NCBI RefSeq assembly: GCF_014648775.1
Contig: NZ_BMRT01000002.1
Location: forward strand, 1-64,000
DNA length: 64,000 bases
Direction: 5' to 3'
Source: Streptomyces abikoensis
GTDB taxonomy: Bacteria > Actinomycetota > Actinomycetes > Streptomycetales > Streptomycetaceae
The translations under genes were made by a program, and so were the position numbers. Below, piece after piece: positions 59,627-64,000 of this stretch. The notes below the pieces were generated by a model. That model made no database searches and had not been told where the DNA came from. It worked only from the letters and a program-made list of their open reading frames with translations. Position 1 is the stretch's first letter; each line of letters begins with the position of its first letter.

Positions 59627-61165
59627 TCACCGGTCGAGCACCACCCGCAGGGCCCGCTCGACCTCCGCCGGATCGCCCTGCGCCCGTTCGCGCCAGGCGA
59701 TCAGGCCGTCGGGCCGGACGAGCACCGCCCCGGACGGGGTGACGCCGTGCGCCGCCGCCCAGTCCCCCGCCAGGGCCGGGACGGCCACGGGGACGCCGAG
59801 ACGCTCGGCGGCCCGCTCCGCCGCGGACCGCCGGCCCTCGTCGTCGGTGAGCAGCACGAAGCCGCGGCCGTACAGGTCCCGCGTGGACCCGCCGGCCAGC
59901 GGGACGTGGGGCGCACGGGTGCCGGGGCGGCCGCTGGGGGCGGCCGGGTCCTCGAAGAGGGCGTCGTCCGAGGGGGCCGTCGGCTCGGGGACGAACGCGC
60001 CCGCCGGGCAGCGGTAGCCGAACAGCAGGCGGGCCGGGTCGATCCGATCGGCCACGGTGTCGTCGGCCAGGTGCGGTGACATCCGGTGCACCATGTTGGC
60101 GTACTGCTGCTCGACCAGGCACTCCGCGAAGGGCCTGCGTTCGGCGTCGTGGCTGTCCAGCAGCCCGGGCCCGGCCTGGCCGCGGACGACCGCGGCGAGC
60201 TTCCAGGCGAGGTGGTGGCCGTCCATCAGGGCGCTGTTGCCGCCCTGCCCTCCGGTCGGCGGCATCACGTGGGCGGCGTCCCCGACGAGGTGCACCCTGC
60301 CGGACGAGAAGCGGTCCGCGACCCGGCAGGCGGTCGACCACGTCGTCGCGCCGAGCAGCTTCACCTCCAGCTCCGGAAGGCCCGTGACCAGCCGGACGAT
60401 CTCGCGGGCGCCCTCCTCGTCCCGGGGCGCCCGCGCCTCGACGGCGGCGACGAACCTGCCGGGCGTGTCGGTGGAGACGAACGCGCCCGAGCCGCCGGGC
60501 AGCGCGGGGTTCTGGAGGTAGTGCATCTGCACCGCCGCGCCGTCGAGGGCCAGGTCGAGGTCGGCCTCGAAGAGGAGGCTGGTGCTCTCGCCGATGGTGC
60601 CGCGCCCGTGGGCGCCGATGCCGGCCGCCTCGCGGATCCCGCCGCGATGACCGTCCGCGCCCACCAGGTAGGCGGCCTCGACCTCGTACGCCTCGCCGGT
60701 GGTCAGGTCGCGCAGGACGGCGGTGACGCCGTCCGGCCCGTCGGTGAAGGACTCCAGGCGGGTGGAGAACCGTATGTCCGCGCCGAGCTCGGCGGCGCGC
60801 GCGGCCAGCAGCGGCTCCGCGCGCTCCTGGCTGACCATGCCGGTGGGGGCGGGCGAGTACCGCGCGAAGTCCGGCATGGCCTCGGTGATGCTGTGGAACA
60901 CCCGCCCGGTCACGCTCTCCGCGATGGCGATGGTCATCTCGGGCCGCCCCGGGGGCGCCGCGTCGAGGAAGGCCCGCTCCAGCCCGGCGGCGCGGAGCGC
61001 CTCCATGGCGGCGGGCATCTGACCGCGGGCCTTCGGCTCCAGCGACGTACCGGGGTGACGCTCGGCCACCAGCGCGGGCACGCCGTGGAGTCCGAGGAAG
61101 AGCGCGGTGGACAGGCCGCCGAGGCCGGCTCCGACGATCAGGACGGGTGTGGTCCGGGTGTGCAC
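59627..61165 (-). CDS. FAD-dependent monooxygenase (PheA/TfdB family), MarR-controlled
   Basis: A 512-residue aromatic hydroxylase. GTG start 61165 has GGAGG 5 bases before it. FAD motifs: PVLIVGAGLGGLSTALFLGL near residue 7, the DG motif YLVGADGHRGGIREAAGIGA near 165 and VHLVGDAAHVMPPTGGQGGN near 285. The C-terminal thioredoxin-like part includes YGRGFVLLTDDEG and HGVTPSGAVLVRPDGLIAW. It shares domain order with the hydroxylase at 2165. It is divergent from a MarR gene across a clear operator, so induction by a phenolic or antibiotic ligand is likely. Some relatives inactivate rifampicin or tetracyclines. Confidence 0.9.
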   Translation of the reverse strand: MHTRTTPVLIVGAGLGGLSTALFLGLHGVPALVAERHPGTSLEPKARGQMPAAMEALRAAGLERAFLDAAPPGRPEMTIAIAESVTGRVFHSITEAMPDFARYSPAPTGMVSQERAEPLLAARAAELGADIRFSTRLESFTDGPDGVTAVLRDLTTGEAYEVEAAYLVGADGHRGGIREAAGIGAHGRGTIGESTSLLFEADLDLALDGAAVQMHYLQNPALPGGSGAFVSTDTPGRFVAAVEARAPRDEEGAREIVRLVTGLPELEVKLLGATTWSTACRVADRFSSGRVHLVGDAAHVMPPTGGQGGNSALMDGHHLAWKLAAVVRGQAGPGLLDSHDAERRPFAECLVEQQYANMVHRMSPHLADDTVADRIDPARLLFGYRCPAGAFVPEPTAPSDDALFEDPAAPSGRPGTRAPHVPLAGGSTRDLYGRGFVLLTDDEGRRSAAERAAERLGVPVAVPALAGDWAAAHGVTPSGAVLVRPDGLIAWRERAQGDPAEVERALRVVLDR

Positions 61166-61183
61166 GGTCGCCTCCAGGCACCT

Positions 61184-61228
61184 AGAATAATTCCAGGAAG
61201 CGGATATTCCCATGCATCGAAATATCCG
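61184..61228. promoter_or_regulatory. MarR operator and divergent promoters
   Basis: CGGATATT (61201-61208) and AATATCCG (61221-61228) are a perfect 8-bp inverted repeat with a 12-base spacer, typical of a MarR dimer site. On the minus strand TATTCT (61189-61184) is a good -10 for the monooxygenase gene; on the plus strand GATATA (61238-61243) may be the -10 of the MarR gene. The operator lies between them and could block both. Confidence 0.65.
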
Positions 61229-61259
61229 TCCCATCGAGATATAGCTGCCGAGGTGTGCC

Positions 61260-61748
61260 GTGTCAACCGAGAACAGGTCCGGCGGGAACAGGTCCGAGCT
61301 GATCGACTCCCTGATGAAGGCCATGCGCGACCAGGCGGGTCGCGGGCTGATGCTGCACGGCGCGATCGCCGAGCGGTTCGGGCTGAACTTCACGGACCTC
61401 AAGTGCCTCGACCTGGTACGCCACGAGGAGGAGCCGACGGCCGGGAGGATCGCGGCGGCCACCGGTCTGAGCACCTCGGCCGTCACCGCCGTGCTCGACC
61501 GCCTGGAGCGGCGCGGCTTCATCGAGCGCCGGCGCGGCACGGCCGACCGGCGCAAGGTCGTCGTGGTCGCCACCGGCCGGCACGACGCCGAGATGCAGGA
61601 GGTCTTCGCCGGGTTCGGCAGGACGGTGACGGCCGTCCTGGACGACTACGACGACGAGCGGCTCGCCTTCCTCCTGGAGGTGACGCGCCGTCTCAACCGG
61701 GCAGCCCACGAGGCCACGGAGCAGCTCACCGACGGCGGAAAGGGCTGA
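61260..61748 (+). CDS. MarR-family transcriptional regulator
   Basis: A 162-residue regulator with the winged HTH core LNFTDLKCLDLVRHEEEPTA, then GRIAAATGLSTSAVTAVLDR and LERRGFIERRRGTADRRKVV, where the DRR is the wing motif. Flanking helices form the dimer domain. GTG start at 61260. It is divergent from the FAD monooxygenase gene and almost certainly binds the palindrome between them, repressing it and itself until a ligand binds (inference from layout). Confidence 0.93.
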   Translation: MSTENRSGGNRSELIDSLMKAMRDQAGRGLMLHGAIAERFGLNFTDLKCLDLVRHEEEPTAGRIAAATGLSTSAVTAVLDRLERRGFIERRRGTADRRKVVVVATGRHDAEMQEVFAGFGRTVTAVLDDYDDERLAFLLEVTRRLNRAAHEATEQLTDGGKG

Positions 61749-61800
61749 CGGGAGAGCAGGGAAGGCCATATACCGGACGAGACGAGGAGCGGCACGGCGG

Positions 61801-61833
61801 GTTTACCGTTCCGTTTCCTTCTGTTTACCTTTC
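61801..61833 (+). promoter_or_regulatory. PHO-box-like direct repeats (three 11-bp units)
   Basis: GTTTACCGTTC (61801-61811), CGTTTCCTTCT (61812-61822) and GTTTACCTTTC (61823-61833) are spaced exactly 11 bases. Streptomyces PhoP binds 11-bp direct repeats close to GTTCACC. A CATACT (61862-61867) could be the -10 of a promoter whose -35 would lie just after the repeats, the usual place for an activator. The next gene encodes an acetyltransferase. Confidence 0.5.
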
Positions 61834-61981
61834 AGCCCTTCGCGCGGGGGTATCCCGACCTCATACTGACGACACCCGTCCCGCAAGCCCCACGGTGAGC
61901 GTGAGTACCACCGTGCCGGAAAGCCGCTGGACGTCTCTCCTTTCTCTGTCGTCACCCCCATCGCTGAAGGATCCAGGCGCC

Positions 61982-62683
61982 GTGCCCGTACCCGTTTTCC
62001 TCCACGGCCGCACCGTGCGGCTGGAACCGCTCGGCGAGCACCACATCGAGGGCCTGGCCGCCGCGGCGGCCGAGGACCGCAGCAGCTACGCCTTCACTCC
62101 CGTGCCGCACGGCCCGGAGGCCACGGCCCGCTACGTGGCCGAGGCCCTCGCGGCCCGCGCCGCGGGCCGGGCGCTGCCCTTCGCCACCGTGCGGATCGCG
62201 GACGGCCTGGTCATGGGCTCGACGCGGTTCTGCGAGCTGGACTACTGGCAGGGCCCGGTGCAGTGGCCCCCGGCCCCGCGCGGCCCGCTCGGCGATCCCC
62301 TCACCGCGATACCCGACGCGGTGGAGATCGGCGGGACCTGGCTCTCCGCGCACGCCCAGGGCACCGGCGCCAACACCGAGAGCAAGCTCCTGATGCTGCG
62401 CCACGCGTTCGAGACCTGGGGCGTGCGACGGGTGTCCCTGCGCGCGGACTCCCGCAACGCCCGCTCGCGCGCGGCCATCGAGCGTCTCGGCGCGGTCCTC
62501 GAGGGCGTCCACCGCGCCCACACCCGGGGCCTCGACGGCATGGTCCGGGGCACGGCCTTCTACTCCATCCTCGACGAGGAGTGGCCCGGCGTACGGGCCG
62601 GGCTCGAGCACCGGGTCGAGCACCGGACCGGGGCCGGGCACCACCACGCCCCCCTGCTCGCGCGCCCGCTCGTCTCGGCGTAA
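61982..62683 (+). CDS. GNAT-family N-acetyltransferase (RimJ/RimL-like)
   Basis: A 233-residue enzyme expected to transfer an acetyl group from acetyl-CoA. VFLHGRTVRLEPLGEHHIEG opens the fold; MGSTRFCELDYW is strand 4; EIGGTWLSAHAQGTGANTES and LLMLRHAFETWGVRRVSLRA give the CoA-binding and helix-4 region; DSRNARSRAAIERLGAVLEG is the typical RimJ/RimL end. GTG 61982 was chosen (AAGGA upstream), though upstream in-frame GTGs exist. The His-rich C-terminal tail (RTGAGHHHAPLLAR) is unusual. A PHO-box-like element lies upstream. Substrate unknown. Confidence 0.88.
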   Translation: MPVPVFLHGRTVRLEPLGEHHIEGLAAAAAEDRSSYAFTPVPHGPEATARYVAEALAARAAGRALPFATVRIADGLVMGSTRFCELDYWQGPVQWPPAPRGPLGDPLTAIPDAVEIGGTWLSAHAQGTGANTESKLLMLRHAFETWGVRRVSLRADSRNARSRAAIERLGAVLEGVHRAHTRGLDGMVRGTAFYSILDEEWPGVRAGLEHRVEHRTGAGHHHAPLLARPLVSA

Positions 62684-62780
62684 CGGCCCGGGGCGGCGGA
62701 GCCCGCCCGTTTCCTCGGTGGCGCGGGCTCGTTGTGCGAAGGCGAGCCGTACCCCGAACCCGAGGAAAAGGAGAAGCGCT

Positions 62781-63242
62781 GTGCGCTGGATGAGCATCGC
62801 TCTGGCCGCGGTGGCCACGGTCGGCGTCATGAGCACCCCGGCGGCCGCCGCCCAGGTCGACCGGGAGTCGCGTTCCCCCGCCCATCTGCGTGTCGGCCCG
62901 CCGTGGCCCTACAAGGACTGTATGGACACGGCCGTCAAGCAGCACAAGGAGAGCCCCGACCACGCCAAGTGGCACTGCGACCAGCTCGTGCAGAAGGGCT
63001 GGATCAAGCCGCCGACCGCACAGGACACCGCGGCACAGAGCACGACCCCCAAGGGGACGACCCCGAAGGGAAAGAACCCCAAGGGAACCAGCCCCAAGGG
63101 CGCCGGCCCGAAGAGCGGCGGGCCCAAGAGCGGCCACTCGAAGGGCCACGGCTCCGCGCACGGCAAGACCAAGGCCGAGCACAAGACCCCGCACAAGAGC
63201 GGCGGCGCGAAGGGCGCCCCCAAGGCCGCCCCCAAGCGTTAG
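62781..63242 (+). CDS. Small secreted protein with Pro-Lys-Gly repeat tail
   Basis: A 153-residue protein with a clear ribosome site (AAGGAG) 7 bases before GTG 62781. Signal peptide VRWMSIALAAVATVGVMSTP with an AAAA cleavage region. The short folded part holds PWPYKDCMDTAVKQHKESPD and WHCDQLVQKGWIKPP, with two Cys that may form a disulfide. From about residue 90 the chain is a basic repeat (TTPKGTTPKGKNPKGTSPKG and variants), which should be disordered and may bind anionic wall polymers. The function is unknown. Confidence 0.75.
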   Translation: MRWMSIALAAVATVGVMSTPAAAAQVDRESRSPAHLRVGPPWPYKDCMDTAVKQHKESPDHAKWHCDQLVQKGWIKPPTAQDTAAQSTTPKGTTPKGKNPKGTSPKGAGPKSGGPKSGHSKGHGSAHGKTKAEHKTPHKSGGAKGAPKAAPKR

Positions 63243-63261
63243 GCCCCGCCCTCCCGTCCCG

Positions 63262-64000
63262 CTAGGCCCGCTCGTGCTCCCGGAGGAAGTCCAGGACGAG
63301 CGGGCCGGCGACGGACCGGAACTCCTCGAAGTAGGCGTGGCGCGCCCCCGGGATCAGGCACAGCCGGGCGCCGGGCACGCGCTCCGCGAGCAGGGTGGCG
63401 TTCGCGGTGGGGTTGAGCAGGTCGTCGTCGCCGTGCACCACCAGCGTGGGCGCCTGGATGCCCGGAAGCGCGTCCCACGCGTCGTGCCGCTCGCTGGCGA
63501 CCAGGTGCCTGAGCCGTTCCTTCGGCGTCATGGTGGGGTCGCCGAGCGTGTGGTGCGGGCCGGGGTGGCTCGCGAGCCAGCCCGGCGTGTACATCAGCTC
63601 CAGCAGGGCCCGCCTGCCCGCGGGCGCGGGCCGCATCAGCGACAGGCGCACGTCGTCGCCGCGGTCGACCGCGTTCGGGCCGCCGGGGGACGTACAGCCG
63701 AGCACGAGGGCCCGGACCCGGTCCGGCCGGTGGGCGGCGAGCCACTGGGCGACGCGGCCGCCCATGGACGTGCCGTAGACGTGGGCCCGTTCGACGCCGA
63801 GGTCGTCGAGGACCGCGAGCGCGTCCCGGGCGAAACCCTCGATGCTGTAGGGCTCGTCGGGGCGGTCGCTCTCGCCCGTCCCCCGGTAGTCGAGGGTGAC
63901 GGTGCGGTGGGCGGCGCGGAAGTCGTCGAGGACGCCGTCCCACCAGTGGTGGGTGTTGCCCTGCCCGGCCAGCAGGAGCAGGGGCTCGCCCGCTCCTCCT
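63262..64000 (-). CDS. Alpha/beta hydrolase (partial; start beyond the window)
   Basis: At least 246 residues; the N-terminus lies past position 64000. Features: LLLLAGQGNTHHWWDGVLDD, TVTLDYRGTGESDRPDEPYS, the nucleophile elbow AHVYGTSMGGRVAQWLAAHR, LVVHGDDDLLNPTANATLLA with the catalytic acid, and the His in IPGARHAYFEEF. All three catalytic residues are present. It resembles the 3-oxoadipate enol-lactonase or haloperoxidase-type hydrolases. It is convergent with the small secreted protein gene, 19 bases apart. Confidence 0.88.
   Translation of the reverse strand, partial: GGAGEPLLLLAGQGNTHHWWDGVLDDFRAAHRTVTLDYRGTGESDRPDEPYSIEGFARDALAVLDDLGVERAHVYGTSMGGRVAQWLAAHRPDRVRALVLGCTSPGGPNAVDRGDDVRLSLMRPAPAGRRALLELMYTPGWLASHPGPHHTLGDPTMTPKERLRHLVASERHDAWDALPGIQAPTLVVHGDDDLLNPTANATLLAERVPGARLCLIPGARHAYFEEFRSVAGPLVLDFLREHERA

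Noticed and set aside
1..64000. tRNA genes, CRISPR arrays, insertion sequences, phage or integrase genes
   Set aside because: None was seen on reading. No regularly spaced repeats, transposase motifs or tRNA-like cloverleaf ends were noticed, though a program such as tRNAscan would be needed to exclude them.

Overview
The window is very GC-rich (third codon positions almost always G or C, many GTG and TTG starts, strong antisense open frames). It carries a 2-methylisoborneol operon, a Tat-exported oxidoreductase, LuxR-type two-component genes and a DUF5997 gene. This points to a soil actinomycete, most likely a Streptomyces chromosome. Genes are densely packed on both strands. No tRNA, rRNA, transposase, integrase or CRISPR array was seen, and no gap between genes exceeds about 255 bases.

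Layout. 1-3.7 kb: end of a malic enzyme gene with its terminator, an ATP-grasp ligase, a 2-oxoglutarate oxygenase and an aromatic-ring FAD hydroxylase. 3.7-11.3 kb: one giant gene for a 2539-residue protein with four LamG-like regions, a ricin-type trefoil, coiled coils and an unassigned C-terminal third. 11.5-19.6 kb: a zinc/cadmium-type cation exporter with a likely metal operator, a LysR-like ligand domain divergent from a DUF5997 gene, the 2-methylisoborneol operon (GPP C-methyltransferase and terpene cyclase), a DUF308 membrane protein, a secreted HNH nuclease and a DUF218 membrane protein. 19.6-34.2 kb: a methyltransferase-like protein, two divergent secreted erythromycin-esterase-family proteins, a berberine-bridge-type oxidase, a two-component system, a CPBP protease, a small Lsr2-like protein, a hormone-sensitive-lipase-type esterase, an OFA-family MFS transporter with a 37-residue partner, an epimerase-like protein, DUF6314 and an SCP2/maleylpyruvate-isomerase-like protein.

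34.2-44.2 kb holds a compact three-gene polyunsaturated-fatty-acid-type iterative synthase: KS-AT-ACP-KR-DH, then a DH-rich subunit, then a PfaD-type enoyl reductase. It has one ACP and I see no chain-length factor and no phosphopantetheinyl transferase. 44.4-54 kb: a LysR regulator divergent from a diaminopropionate-ammonia-lyase-like PLP enzyme, a quinone oxidoreductase, an AraC regulator, two proteins of unknown role (one with an EF-Tu domain III-like end, one made of HEAT repeats), a Nudix hydrolase, a TauE permease and a persulfide dioxygenase-rhodanese fusion. 54-64 kb: a 5-aminolevulinate synthase translationally coupled to an MFS exporter, an ArsR-type regulator divergent from a Tat-exported hydrolase, a MarR regulator divergent from an FAD monooxygenase across a clear operator, an acetyltransferase behind a PHO-box-like repeat, a small secreted basic protein and a truncated alpha/beta hydrolase.

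The most promising leads are the giant LamG/ricin protein, the reduced PUFA-type synthase, the ALAS-exporter pair (heme in streptomycetes is made without ALAS) and the PHO-box-like element. Recurrent themes are GTGA stop/start overlaps that couple genes, and -10 boxes placed 6-7 bases before the start codon, which suggest leaderless mRNAs. All family calls were made by reading motifs. No database search was possible.
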